IMG/VR virus record: IMGVR_UViG_3300050821_007995
Coordinates: 1 to 45,413 of that record
Origin: a virus
Reading direction: 5' to 3' (one strand)
Length of the DNA stretch: 45,413 bases
A program made the translations under genes and the position numbers. Each line of letters begins with the position of its first letter. Position 1 is the first letter of the stretch. The notes under the pieces are model-generated. The model saw only the letters and a list, made by a program, of their open reading frames with translations, did no database searches and was not told where the DNA came from. Positions 1-6,521 of the stretch are shown here, in pieces.

Positions 1-60
1 ACCACCACCTGCACCCCCGAGACCGACATTTATAGTTATTGACGCGCCGATTGTAAGAGT
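1..60. repeat. Terminal direct repeat, left copy (circular closure)
   Basis: These 60 bases are identical to the last 60 bases of the window (45354-45413). The match ends exactly at the contig end, which is typical of an assembler's overlap on a circular or circularly permuted molecule. An open reading frame that continues in frame across the joined ends supports real continuity. A biological terminal repeat of exactly this length is possible but less likely. Confidence 0.95.
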
Positions 61-216
61 GAGGTTTGACACCTTGCTATAGGCGCCACCGCCACCTGCG
101 CCGTTTGAGGTAGCGCCACCACCACCGCCACCAATGCTTTCCTCTGTATTGGCAGTATTAGACCAATCAGGAGGTACAATAAAAGTCGTACCGGAGACTT
201 TATAGATGACTGTCAA
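1..216 (-). CDS. Glycine-rich tail/receptor-binding protein, N-terminal part (continues at 45353)
   Basis: This is the 5' part of a gene that crosses the contig ends and finishes at 44190. The proposed start is the TTG at 216, whose bases overlap the TGA stop of the upstream gene (213-215). The N-terminus reads TVIYKVSGTTFIVPPDW and then enters glycine-rich sequence. This opening (short beta strand, then FIVP-P-DW, then poly-glycine) is typical of phage glycine-rich tail or adhesin proteins. Joined with the 3' part it would encode about 459 residues. The frame agrees exactly when the 60-bp overlap is collapsed. The TTG start is inferred; no ATG is available in this stretch. Confidence 0.8.
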   Translation of the reverse strand, partial: MTVIYKVSGTTFIVPPDWSNTANTEESIGGGGGGATSNGAGGGGAYSKVSNLTLTIGASITINVGLGGAGGG

Positions 217-713
217 GAGGTCGCACCTGTTGGCGGACCTTTATGGACAGGTACTATGCCTCCAACATTAAGTGTAGTTGATGGGATTAAGTTCGCTGCG
301 TGTGCCGCGGCCGGATCAGCATAAACTATGTTAATTACACGACCAGTGCCAACTTGGACGACAGCATAGCGTCGCTGAAACTGACCATTGGCATAGAGAT
401 CGCCACGCTCCGCGTGGTCGCTGAATACGAGTGTGCCTTGTGGATGCGTATCTATCGCCGGGTCGGCACTTATTGTACCAATTACTATGCCATTGCCGAC
501 AACACAGCATCTTCCGGAAGGCGGACTGACGTTTGTTTTGCTAAAGATATGTGCTTTTGCCTCTTCTATGCTTGGCACACTAGCCAAGAAGCCGAGATGA
601 AGCGCAGCTTCGCCTGGCTCAAGCACGACCGGCGCCTCTGGTGTATCGAGCATTACAATGCTACGCAGCGTACTGTTTTGCACACCGTAAACGATCACAC
701 CGAAGCCTGTCAT
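213..713 (-). CDS. Hypothetical tail-region protein (166 aa)
   Basis: The start is placed at the ATG at 713, 2 nt after the stop of the preceding gene, rather than at an in-frame start at 791 that would overlap it deeply. The sequence begins TGFGVIVYGVQNSTLRS and is a soluble, beta-rich, Gly/Ala/Val-rich protein with no membrane segment or signal peptide. It lies between a conserved-looking tail protein and the glycine-rich tail protein, so a structural role is likely. The family is not recognised. Its stop overlaps the TTG start of the next gene. Confidence 0.7.
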   Translation of the reverse strand: MTGFGVIVYGVQNSTLRSIVMLDTPEAPVVLEPGEAALHLGFLASVPSIEEAKAHIFSKTNVSPPSGRCCVVGNGIVIGTISADPAIDTHPQGTLVFSDHAERGDLYANGQFQRRYAVVQVGTGRVINIVYADPAAAHAANLIPSTTLNVGGIVPVHKGPPTGATS

Positions 714-715
714 GG

Positions 716-1195
716 CTACGGCAGCTCTCTCCACTGGAGAAAGCCGGATACCGTCGTGGCAGTAATGACGCCTGGAAGGTCGAGGACCCATAGTTGGGCA
801 GGCAAGATCACATCTCTATCCTCATCCTCCGGGCCAGGTTGATAATCCCATGGAAGTAGCACGTTCCATTGAGCATACTTTACCATCGTTAGGAACGAGG
901 TTGCCGTGGACTGTGCCGTATCGTTACAGTGAAGGACACAGCCTGCGGCCAGAGTATCGCCGGGATCAACCGGCCCAGGCGTCGGCGCCGTGCCGCCAGT
1001 ACCTGAGGCGGTCGTCCCTGTGCCACGCTTGATCCGAAGGCGGACTTGCGCCGGGCTCGTCACACCCGCCGCTTCAAGATGTGCCCAATGTATCTGTGCT
1101 CCCTTCGCGGCAGGCGCGAGCAGGCTAAAGATGTCCTGTATGGCACTGCCGACCGGTTGATTGTCAAAGCCAGCAGCATAAATCCTACGACCCAT
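716..1195 (-). CDS. Probable tail structural protein (159 aa)
   Basis: ATG start at 1195 with AGGAG about 10 nt upstream. The N-terminus (GRRIYAAGFDNQPVGSAIQD) and the phrase QIHWAHLEAAG followed by a basic strand (QVRLRIKRGTG) resemble small conserved proteins encoded beside phage tail fibre genes. A low-complexity Gly/Thr/Pro linker (residues about 60-80) joins two beta-rich halves. No catalytic motif is visible. Placed between the lysis cassette and the tail adhesin genes, it is most likely a virion or tail-tip component. Assignment is by context. Confidence 0.7.
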   Translation of the reverse strand: MGRRIYAAGFDNQPVGSAIQDIFSLLAPAAKGAQIHWAHLEAAGVTSPAQVRLRIKRGTGTTASGTGGTAPTPGPVDPGDTLAAGCVLHCNDTAQSTATSFLTMVKYAQWNVLLPWDYQPGPEDEDRDVILPAQLWVLDLPGVITATTVSGFLQWRELP

Positions 1196-1209
1196 TGTGA
1201 ACTTTGCTC

Positions 1210-1377
1210 CTAAGTTGGCTGTTTCATAAGAAGTGCTGCAATGCCGTTAGCAGCCAAAGTAGCGGCATTGAGATAAGGCCCAACGGCGTCGGGGACGACA
1301 TGGCCGAACGCGCCGGTGGCTATCGCCACTGCGATCCAAAAGTGAGGCGTTTCTGGCCACAGCCAAGGCTGGAGCAT
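1210..1377 (-). CDS. Small membrane protein, possible holin or lysis accessory (55 aa)
   Basis: Short ORF with ATG at 1377, three bases after the stop of the previous gene and GTGAGCG just upstream. The protein begins LQPWLWPETPHFW and then has a hydrophobic helix (IAVAIATGAFGHVV) and a second mildly hydrophobic Ala-rich segment. The size and position next to holin-like and endolysin genes suggest a lysis-associated membrane protein, but no family is recognised. Confidence 0.55.
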   Translation of the reverse strand: MLQPWLWPETPHFWIAVAIATGAFGHVVPDAVGPYLNAATLAANGIAALLMKQPT

Positions 1378-1380
1378 CGC

Positions 1381-1533
1381 TCACAGCCTACCATGGCCCA
1401 AAAGAAGATAGATGACTAGGATGACAAGAAGAAGGCCACCGATACCGAGGCCACCGCCGTAGCCCCACCGGCTATAGCCAAAGCCGCCGCCGAAGAGGAG
1501 GAAGAGGACGATGATGATGAGTATAATATCCAT
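1381..1533 (-). CDS. DUF3309-like small membrane protein (50 aa)
   Basis: The ATG at 1533 overlaps the TAA stop of the preceding gene (TAATG). The 50-residue product is two hydrophobic helices (DIILIIIVLFLLF and GGLLLVILVIYLLL) around a Gly/Tyr/Trp turn, GFGYSRWGYGGGLG. This layout (hydrophobic run, aromatic glycine turn with WGYG, hydrophobic run) closely matches the DUF3309 family, whose function is unknown. In the lysis cassette it could act as an additional holin-type or membrane-stress protein; that is inference. Confidence 0.7.
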   Translation of the reverse strand: MDIILIIIVLFLLFGGGFGYSRWGYGGGLGIGGLLLVILVIYLLLGHGRL

Positions 1534-1823
1534 TATGGGCTACCTTTATCCACAAGGTTCGCCGCCCTATCGGCCGCGACAGATAGAACAAGAGCGGCAG
1601 CCCTTGCCACTGCTGGGTCGGCGTCGAGGGCTTGCTTTAGACCCTCTTGGACGCCAATCGCCCGTGCGCCAGCCTCTGCCTTCGCTGCTAGGCTATTCGT
1701 CTGTACGTGGATTTGCTCCAGCTTCGGAATAGCCACGCGCCACATGAGGAAGAGCGTAAGAAGGCCAGTAATGGCGCTAACGAACTTCGGGATAGCATCG
1801 ATGATGAACTCAACGCCGTTCAC
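1533..1823 (-). CDS. Single-pass membrane protein with helical tail, i-spanin or holin-like (96 aa)
   Basis: GTG start at 1823 overlaps the TGA stop of the upstream transglycosylase-like gene (GTGA). One N-terminal transmembrane helix ([17 protein letters not shown]) is followed by about 60 residues of Ala-rich helix with charged positions ([20 protein letters not shown]). An N-terminal anchor plus periplasmic helical domain is the architecture of inner-membrane spanin subunits. Small phage holins with one helix are an alternative. The lipoprotein at 2598-2924 would be a natural outer-membrane partner. Confidence 0.6.
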   Translation of the reverse strand: MNGVEFIIDAIPKFVSAITGLLTLFLMWRVAIPKLEQIHVQTNSLAAKAEAGARAIGVQEGLKQALDADPAVARAAALVLSVAADRAANLVDKGSP

Positions 1824-2167
1824 GGATTAGCCACCCCTGCGGCGCCGAGCATACCCCGCACCTCGCTATACTTCGGATATGGGCCACTCGCCGCCCAACT
1901 CTTCGAGCTATTCGCTCCATAGAGGCGAAGGAGAATGAGATTACACACATCTTGCACCTCTGCTGGTGCAGAGTTGGCATTTGGATACTGTGTGACACTA
2001 TACCCAGCTAGGTTACAGATAACCATCCACGTTGACGCGATGTCTTGGTATGCGCCTTCGGCCGAGCTAAGCGGGTTCGCCGCCGTGTAGTTCTGACTAC
2101 TCTCATGCTGCCGAATGAGCCAGAGGAGGGCTTGCTCTGTCGGGGAAGGATTAAAGGCGTAGGTCAC
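1820..2167 (-). CDS. Transglycosylase/lysozyme-like endolysin (115 aa)
   Basis: GTG start at 2167 with a purine-rich site (GAGAGGGAAGCC) upstream. The N-terminal half reads [17 protein letters not shown] and then [12 protein letters not shown] helix ending in an H-E-S with the catalytic-type Glu, followed by a GAYQ...TW segment, is the pattern of small transglycosylase or resuscitation-factor-like lysozyme folds. No signal peptide is present, so export would depend on a holin. The flanking genes encode small membrane proteins (2151-2405 and 1533-1823), which fits a holin-endolysin-spanin order. It is short for an endolysin, so a tail-associated hydrolase is an alternative. Confidence 0.65.
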   Translation of the reverse strand: MTYAFNPSPTEQALLWLIRQHESSQNYTAANPLSSAEGAYQDIASTWMVICNLAGYSVTQYPNANSAPAEVQDVCNLILLRLYGANSSKSWAASGPYPKYSEVRGMLGAAGVANP

Positions 2168-2405
2168 GGCTTCCCTCTCTCTTGTTTGTCTCCCGAAGCC
2201 CTTGGTCTTGCCATGAGAAGTGGGAGATCAGGAAGCCGACGCCGCCGCCGAAGAGCCAGCCGAATGGTGGCCAGCCGCTCAGTCGCCAAACAAAGGCGGA
2301 GAGGCTATCGTGCTTATGCTTTAGCGCCCGCGCCTCTAGCACGCCGAAAGCGCTAGCGACGGCGGCAAGATAGGCTATCCATACCCAATCCTCGCGCCCT
2401 TTCAC
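2151..2405 (-). CDS. Holin-like membrane protein (84 aa)
   Basis: GTG start at 2405 overlaps the TGA of the previous small gene (GTGA). There are two hydrophobic segments ([19 protein letters not shown] and [17 protein letters not shown]) separated by a basic loop ([11 protein letters not shown]), and a charged C-terminal tail ([14 protein letters not shown]). Two-helix topology, small size, charged tail and position directly before the endolysin candidate all fit a class II holin. No specific family is claimed. Confidence 0.65.
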   Translation of the reverse strand: MKGREDWVWIAYLAAVASAFGVLEARALKHKHDSLSAFVWRLSGWPPFGWLFGGGVGFLISHFSWQDQGLRETNKREGSRDLRL

Positions 2406-2575
2406 GGGGAGCTTGGTTCCGGAGGGTTTGGAACGTTAACAGCGGCAAGTAACTTGTCGATAAACTCTATCCATACAGGATCGCTAGCATGCCATTGAGC
2501 CATGTCAGCCAAGCCCGTACGAAGTACATCGCGCGCCAGTCCACGAGTGGGAGCATCGAGAAATGGGCAACTCAT
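2402..2575 (-). CDS. Small hypothetical protein (57 aa)
   Basis: ORF with ATG at 2575 and a good ribosome site (AAGGACAAGGACT) directly upstream. The product begins SCPFLDAPTRGLARD, contains an amphipathic helix (DPVWIEFIDKLLAAV) and ends in a Pro-rich tail (PNPPEPSSP). No membrane segment. The stop overlaps the GTG of the holin-like gene. Its role is unknown; the position suggests a regulator or chaperone of lysis or a minor structural protein. Confidence 0.65.
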   Translation of the reverse strand: MSCPFLDAPTRGLARDVLRTGLADMAQWHASDPVWIEFIDKLLAAVNVPNPPEPSSP

Positions 2576-2597
2576 AGTCCTTGTCCTTAGTAGTGGG

Positions 2598-2924
2598 TTA
2601 TCGGCCAGTCGGGCCGGTTGGAAGTGTGCCGCTCGGCGGCATTGGCGTTCCTATTACTACCACTGGTATCCCCGGCGGAGCCGAGCTAGGCGGCGTCGGC
2701 CCAGAGACCGGAGCAGGCGGTGGTAGCGGGGGGAGAACTACCGTTCCTTCCATCTGCGCCCTGAACAGCTGGGCCGACTGATATTTCGCTAGCGCGATTG
2801 CATAGATATCCGTGTCGATTGCGCCTACGGCCGGCCCGATCTGCGCGCCGGCCCCTTGCACGGCAGCCGTAATGCCACAGCCAGAGAGAAGGAGAAGAAC
2901 CATCAGGCCGAAGATAATTTTCAT
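2598..2924 (-). CDS. Proline-rich lipoprotein, o-spanin-like (108 aa)
   Basis: The start is set at the ATG at 2924, which overlaps the TGA of the upstream gene (ATGA). This gives a textbook lipoprotein signal: Lys at position 2, hydrophobic run, then LLLLSGC with the lipidated Cys near residue 16. The mature part has a short helical region and then a long Pro/Gly-rich tail (PPLPPPAPVSGPTPP and PTGPTGR). Lipid anchor plus Pro-rich extended region is typical of outer-membrane spanin subunits. A virion lipoprotein or exclusion protein is an alternative. An in-frame ATG at 2933 is also possible. Confidence 0.7.
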   Translation of the reverse strand: MKIIFGLMVLLLLSGCGITAAVQGAGAQIGPAVGAIDTDIYAIALAKYQSAQLFRAQMEGTVVLPPLPPPAPVSGPTPPSSAPPGIPVVVIGTPMPPSGTLPTGPTGR

Positions 2925-4555
2925 TGCACGCATATCACTGAGAAAGTGTGAGTAGCCATCGTGGCGAGAGAAGCAAAGACCATAGCAGAGGCGGTTAGCG
3001 AGGTGATCGCAAGCTGATCTCCGGCAGTTCCCGGAGTTATGTTACATGTCGGCGCGTATGCCCAAGCTCCGCTTGGGAAGTTCACCTGACAGGAAGTGAC
3101 CGTTCCAGTGCCAACCGTCCCAGAGAATTTATTACTAATGCCACCGATACTTGGTGTGCCTCCGCATGAGGCAACCGTCACGTTGACAAAGTTCTGATTG
3201 TGGAAATCTGGAAAGCTGCCATGTAGGTTGACCAGCCCGACGCTGCCAACCGGATAAGCTCCGTCAAAATATGCGCCTGTGCTATCCGTATCCACGGCAT
3301 ACGGCGTCGCCACGCTGGTGAAGTTTGTGCCAGTTATCCGCGTTGTTGGCGCGCCGAGCACGTGGATCGGGGCAATACTGCCGGAACTTATCGTCACGTT
3401 GACGAATTGCGGCGCCGTTACCGTAACCCCAGTCGGCTTAAACGTTCCGACAGAGCTTGTGCCAATGTAAAGAAGTTGCGGACTGTCTGTGAAGTCTCTA
3501 AACTGCGGCGCGACGATAGCGCCTTGCTGTACGTTCCCGGACAGAACGATGCCATTCGCACTAGTCGCTTCCGCATCAACTAGCACACCAACAATGGACA
3601 CATTTTGAATAATTCCGCCAGCCGTCAGCGGATCGATGAAGAAACCTGTTGGGCAATTAAGGGCGCGACTACCGATAACTTGATAGTTTATTCCAACGCC
3701 GTCATGTGTTGCTGTTGTGTCCGCAGCGTTGAATAGAAAGCCGGCGCCAGTAGTGCAATAGACAGTGTCATTTATCGCTGAGGCGTCCGTTGGACTGTCC
3801 CAGTGATCGAAGCCACCATTTAGCGAATTAGCCGCCACGCTACTTTCGACCAGTGTGTCAGCACTAGCGAGAAACGCTGTGCAGTCGGCCAGCTTGTCGC
3901 AACTTATATTGGAAACGCGGACGAATTGAGCGTTCCGGACGAAGACGCCAATGAGGGAGCCAACTACCGTTCCAGGAACTTTATTCCCATCAATATGGAG
4001 GTCTTTAACTTCTATATGCTTATCCGCGAAGACACTACCATGCTGTGTCGCGGTGACACCGCCGCAGTTTGTGTTAGCGAAAATAGGATCCCACGTAGCG
4101 TTGTCCGACGTAGCGGAGCAGTGTCCGGCTGTGCCGGCTGCATTCCATGTTGCTGAGGGTTGGATAACGCTGGCTGCACCATAACCTGCCAGCGTTTGGT
4201 TACCGCCTGGGCAAAAGTACATTGTACTGCTGACAACGTACGTCTTATTGCTCAGAAGCACATTCTTGCAAGTACTCAGCGCCCGCTGGATGGCTCCAGT
4301 ATCATCCGGCTCCGAAGCGTTTCGGTAGTTGTCGGGTGAGGTAACGCCAGGCGGATAGCCGACCACACCTGGAGGAATGTCTGGAACTATAAGGGCTCGA
4401 CAGAGCGGCGCCGCAGGTACGCCACTTGCCGGGCCAGCCATGACTGAGTTCGGCCCACAAAGGCCGGGGGCGTCAGCCCAGGCCGCGCCTGCAGCTAGGC
4501 TTAGCCAAGCGGCAACGCCGGCCGCTAGGCTAAGACGAAGTCTCGGACTTATCAT
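2921..4555 (-). CDS. Secreted right-handed beta-helix protein, pectate-lyase/tailspike-like (544 aa)
   Basis: ATG at 4555 preceded by AGGGACAGG. Residues 1-27 look like a Sec signal peptide: basic start (SPRLRLS), hydrophobic core, and a cleavage-type AWA-DAP. The mature region has the opening DDTGAIQRALSTCKNVLL, the usual first rung of pectate-lyase-3-type beta helices, followed by many short repeated strands (for example IEVKDLHIDGNK, NVSIVGVLVDAEA). The C-terminal 90 residues (FPSGAWAYAPTCNIT...) form a separate small domain with Cys pairs. Likely a polysaccharide depolymerase. The export signal is unusual for a virion tailspike, which is normally folded in the cytoplasm, so a freely secreted enzyme is possible. 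It lies directly downstream of the small terminase candidate. Confidence 0.8.
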   Translation of the reverse strand: MISPRLRLSLAAGVAAWLSLAAGAAWADAPGLCGPNSVMAGPASGVPAAPLCRALIVPDIPPGVVGYPPGVTSPDNYRNASEPDDTGAIQRALSTCKNVLLSNKTYVVSSTMYFCPGGNQTLAGYGAASVIQPSATWNAAGTAGHCSATSDNATWDPIFANTNCGGVTATQHGSVFADKHIEVKDLHIDGNKVPGTVVGSLIGVFVRNAQFVRVSNISCDKLADCTAFLASADTLVESSVAANSLNGGFDHWDSPTDASAINDTVYCTTGAGFLFNAADTTATHDGVGINYQVIGSRALNCPTGFFIDPLTAGGIIQNVSIVGVLVDAEATSANGIVLSGNVQQGAIVAPQFRDFTDSPQLLYIGTSSVGTFKPTGVTVTAPQFVNVTISSGSIAPIHVLGAPTTRITGTNFTSVATPYAVDTDSTGAYFDGAYPVGSVGLVNLHGSFPDFHNQNFVNVTVASCGGTPSIGGISNKFSGTVGTGTVTSCQVNFPSGAWAYAPTCNITPGTAGDQLAITSLTASAMVFASLATMATHTFSVICVQ

Positions 4556-5114
4556 CCTGTCCCTGGGAAGCTAGGGAGTGGGCCGCAGCCGTCCGGTATC
4601 CCGGATCGAGGATTTGAACCTCTGGAGGTGCACCCCCACTCTTTAAAACGAAGTCGCTGCGGCGCCCGCCTTCGACGGAGGCGGGCGCGGATGCTGTGAT
4701 CGTGACACTACCACCGCCACGGGTGAGAAGCTGTGTGGCTATGTCCTCAGCAGTCACTCGACTGCCCTCACCGTCATCCGCCCCGCGCCCAAACCCTCGG
4801 TACCCCATCCCCTTAAACCACATCTCTGCGGCGCGCAGACCGACGCCTTCATCCTGCGAACAAAGCCCATTATCCAGCGCCCGCAACGCCTTCGGCTTCA
4901 TTCTTAGGAACTCATCATCTACGTCGTCCAGCCGGCGCCGCAGCTCATCCTTATAAGACTGGCGATGGACGATATTAGCGACTGTCGCCTCGCTCATCTC
5001 TAGAACGCCTGCGATCTCCTTCTGCCGGAAGCCACGCAACTCCAAGCTCATCACGAGCGAAGCCTTACGGTCCGTGCTAGGCCGCTGCTTACCGTGTGGG
5101 TCGAAGGTCGGCAC
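4530..5114 (-). CDS. Small terminase-like DNA-binding protein (194 aa)
   Basis: GTG start at 5114. Residues about 25-55 form a helix-turn-helix (GFRQKEIAGVLEMSEATVAN), preceded by a basic N-terminus. The next section (KPKALRALDNGLCS and LRAAEMWFKGMGYRG) is the helical pattern seen in phage small terminase subunits of the HTH type. The C-terminus is Gly/Ser-rich and low in structure. It is an early gene of the leftward late arm, about 7 kb upstream of the large terminase through the circular junction, with lysis and tail genes in between. A transcription regulator is the main alternative. The stop overlaps the next start by 26 nt. Confidence 0.65.
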   Translation of the reverse strand: MPTFDPHGKQRPSTDRKASLVMSLELRGFRQKEIAGVLEMSEATVANIVHRQSYKDELRRRLDDVDDEFLRMKPKALRALDNGLCSQDEGVGLRAAEMWFKGMGYRGFGRGADDGEGSRVTAEDIATQLLTRGGGSVTITASAPASVEGGRRSDFVLKSGGAPPEVQILDPGYRTAAAHSLASQGQDDKSETSS

Positions 5115-5244
5115 GAGGCTTTGCCTTATATATAGGGGACGGCGCCGCTAGACGGTCTGCGACCGCGGGGAGCTGCCGGCCGAGATCACTCCGGGCGAGT
5201 TGCTCGCGGGTGGTGAGAAAAGCATGAAGTGCTTGGTCCTTCAT
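5089..5244 (-). CDS. Small hypothetical protein, first gene of the leftward arm (51 aa)
   Basis: ATG at 5244, with AGGA 8 nt upstream that also forms part of a promoter -10 element. The product begins KDQALHAFLTTREQLARSD and ends in a basic tail (YKAKPRADLRPTR). It overlaps the small terminase candidate by 26 nt in another frame. No family is recognised. If the promoter at 5251-5280 is used, transcription would begin about at its ATG. Confidence 0.5.
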   Translation of the reverse strand: MKDQALHAFLTTREQLARSDLGRQLPAVADRLAAPSPIYKAKPRADLRPTR

Positions 5245-5250
5245 GCGCCA

Positions 5251-5280
5251 ATCCTAGCACGGAGTGCTAAGCCATGTCAA
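5251..5280 (-). promoter_or_regulatory. Candidate leftward promoter with overlapping operator
   Basis: On the minus strand a consensus -35 TTGACA (5275-5280) is followed by 18 nt and TAGGAT (5251-5256) preceded by an extended -10 TG-C. The inverted repeat TAGCAC-TCC-GTGCTA (5255-5269) lies inside the spacer and touches the -10, as an operator would. The predicted start of transcription falls on or next to the ATG at 5244. This could drive the whole late arm or its first genes. Confidence 0.6.
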
Positions 5281-5307
5281 GTATACGGACAATGAAGTGT
5301 TTATCGA

Positions 5308-5327
5308 ATACTGGCCCTGTCCAGTAT
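5308..5327. repeat. Inverted repeat, operator-like
   Basis: ATACTGG (5308-5314), 6-nt spacer CCCTGT, CCAGTAT (5321-5327): a perfect 7-bp inverted repeat. It lies upstream of both arms, about 30 bp from the leftward -35 element. It is suited to a dimeric repressor or activator. Confidence 0.65.
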
Positions 5328-5482
5328 ACAGATTTGCCGAAGGCCGACCCTGCCTGGGGGGCTAGGCCAGCCTCTCAGTCGCACTGTCATGCTTAGGATG
5401 ACTTAGTTAATGATAGATGTGTTAGGTGAGAGAGCTAGTGAGTATCGTATAGGTTGCAAAATGCAAGCGGCGCGTGCGACCC

Positions 5483-5498
5483 TTCCAATGCATTGGAA
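5483..5498. repeat. Perfect 16-bp palindrome
   Basis: TTCCAATGCATTGGAA reads the same on both strands with no spacer. It lies 4 bp before the three tandem 10-bp repeats. A protein-binding dyad (regulator or replication initiator) is likely. Confidence 0.8.
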
Positions 5499-5502
5499 AC
5501 GT

Positions 5503-5532
5503 CTGTGCTCTACTGTGCTCTATTGTGCTCTT
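5503..5532. repeat. Three tandem 10-bp repeats (iteron-like)
   Basis: CTGTGCTCTA (5503-5512), CTGTGCTCTA (5513-5522) and TTGTGCTCTT (5523-5532) lie directly head to tail. The 10-bp period puts all copies on the same DNA face. Such arrays next to a dyad occur in replication origins and in cooperative regulator sites. Confidence 0.75.
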
Positions 5533-5601
5533 TACGCGGTCTTTACTGCTGTATAGGCATAATGGGAAATAATCTAGGCGTATCCCCGTTTGACCAAAGG
5601 G

Positions 5602-5634
5602 CTTACAACCTGAGAGAGAATTTCTAATAATAAT
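5602..5634 (+). promoter_or_regulatory. Candidate rightward promoter P1
   Basis: CTTACA (5602-5607), an 18-nt spacer and AATAAT (5626-5631) in an AT-rich tract. A moderate sigma70-like match, pointing towards the gene at 5735. Confidence 0.4.
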
Positions 5635-5656
5635 CGCTCTAAGGCTATTTCCCAAC

Positions 5657-5685
5657 GTGACAAGAGACACAGAAGGAGCTACTAT
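5657..5685 (+). promoter_or_regulatory. Candidate rightward promoter P2
   Basis: GTGACA (5657-5662), 17-nt spacer, TACTAT (5680-5685). Five of six bases match at -35 and four of six at -10. It would give a leader of about 40 nt before the ribosome site of the gene at 5735. Confidence 0.45.
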
Positions 5686-5734
5686 AGAGCTGTAAAGACA
5701 CCAGATACGCGTCTACACTCAGACAGGAGAACAC

Positions 5735-6205
5735 ATGACGAACGAATATCTACCATTCGGCGGCCCGAGCGTTAAGCGCTCACGCAACACGCGTCGTCGT
5801 ATCACCTGGACAAACTATTCGTTTGCATACGAGAACGTTTGGCACTTATTCAGCGAACACCGAAAAGTTGTACTCGGCCCGGGACCCCGCTCCGAGATGC
5901 TCAAAATCCGTCAACGCTTCTACGAGCACCGCTATCTCGTCAGTGAAGCCGCTGCCCTAGGCGACACTAAAGCACAAGAGCTTATGATACTAGTCAGAGA
6001 TGCTTACACACAGTTCGTCGATTGCCCTAACGGGCAAGTCGAGCTACACATCGTGCCTGACCCGGCGATAGCTTATGTGAATGAAGCTTTGGAGAAGGCA
6101 GGCGCATGGACACAGCCACCGCTTACGCAAGCGGAGCTAGATGAGCAAGCGAAGAAAGAAATGATAGAAGAGATAAGGAAACAGCTTGACAAGACTGAGC
6201 TTTAG
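5735..6205 (+). CDS. Hypothetical early protein (156 aa)
   Basis: First gene of the rightward arm; ATG with AGGAG 7 nt upstream. The N-terminus is basic (KRSRNTRRRITWTNY), the middle is helical and mixed in charge, and the C-terminus is an acidic/basic coiled-coil-like helix (ELDEQAKKEMIEEIRKQLDK). No enzyme motif is seen. Being first from the control region it is expected to be expressed immediately, so a host-takeover or regulatory role is plausible. The family is not recognised. Confidence 0.75.
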   Translation: MTNEYLPFGGPSVKRSRNTRRRITWTNYSFAYENVWHLFSEHRKVVLGPGPRSEMLKIRQRFYEHRYLVSEAAALGDTKAQELMILVRDAYTQFVDCPNGQVELHIVPDPAIAYVNEALEKAGAWTQPPLTQAELDEQAKKEMIEEIRKQLDKTEL

Positions 6206-6214
6206 GCTTATGTT
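6186..6214 (+). promoter_or_regulatory. Candidate promoter inside the end of the first early gene
   Basis: Consensus TTGACA (6186-6191), 17-nt spacer, TATGTT (6209-6214). It would start transcription just before the gene at 6243. The -35 box is within the coding end of the preceding gene. Confidence 0.5.
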
Positions 6215-6242
6215 TAGGCTGTTGTTTAACGAGGAGAGTAAG

Positions 6243-6491
6243 ATGATCGCACGCGACGAAGACGGCAAATTCTTAGCTTTCACTCAGCTGGGTATGTATC
6301 CTATTTATCACGTCTGTGCAGATGGTGGCGTGTTGTGCCATGATTGTGTGAACAACCAAGCCGATGTCGGCACGTCGCCTAATACGCCCGCGGACTGGCG
6401 CATTGTCGCCAGCGACATCAACTATGAAGATCCTGACTTACAATGTGACCATTGCAACAAACGGATCGAAAGCGCTTACGCTGAGGATTGA
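6243..6491 (+). CDS. Small Cys-rich, zinc-ribbon-like protein (82 aa)
   Basis: ATG at 6243 with GAGGAGAG upstream; an upstream in-frame start at 6186 is less likely because it overlaps the previous gene and has no ribosome site. The protein has one Cys cluster in the middle (HVCADGGVLCHDCVNN) and a second C-terminal pair (LQCDHCNKRIESA). Two CxxC-type knuckles suggest zinc binding. Similar short proteins of unknown function are common in phage early regions. No specific function is assigned. Confidence 0.75.
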   Translation: MIARDEDGKFLAFTQLGMYPIYHVCADGGVLCHDCVNNQADVGTSPNTPADWRIVASDINYEDPDLQCDHCNKRIESAYAED

Positions 6492-6521
6492 TCGTTAAAG
6501 ATCGCAAAGGAGGAGGAAGCG

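Larger units (their letters stand above)
5245..5734. promoter_or_regulatory. Divergent control region / possible origin (no convincing gene)
   Basis: A 490-bp stretch between the two divergent arms without a supportable gene. It contains the leftward promoter and operator, the inverted repeat ATACTGG-N6-CCAGTAT (5308-5327), TTGCA-AAA-TGCAA (5454-5466), a perfect 16-bp palindrome (5483-5498), three tandem 10-bp repeats (5503-5532) and two candidate rightward promoters. An ORF of 82 codons on the minus strand (5422-5670) exists but lacks coding signs. The layout suits a regulatory hub and perhaps a replication origin. Confidence 0.75.

Noticed and set aside
300-842. 180-codon plus-strand ORF
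   Set aside because: Shadow of the minus-strand tail genes, no ribosome site.
4595-4635. tRNA-like T-loop (GGTTCAAATCC on the minus strand)
   Set aside because: No matching acceptor or anticodon arm upstream; the bases are part of the small terminase candidate's coding end.
5422-5670. 82-codon minus-strand ORF in the control region
   Set aside because: No ribosome site or protein-like pattern; overlaps the palindrome, iterons and promoter candidates.
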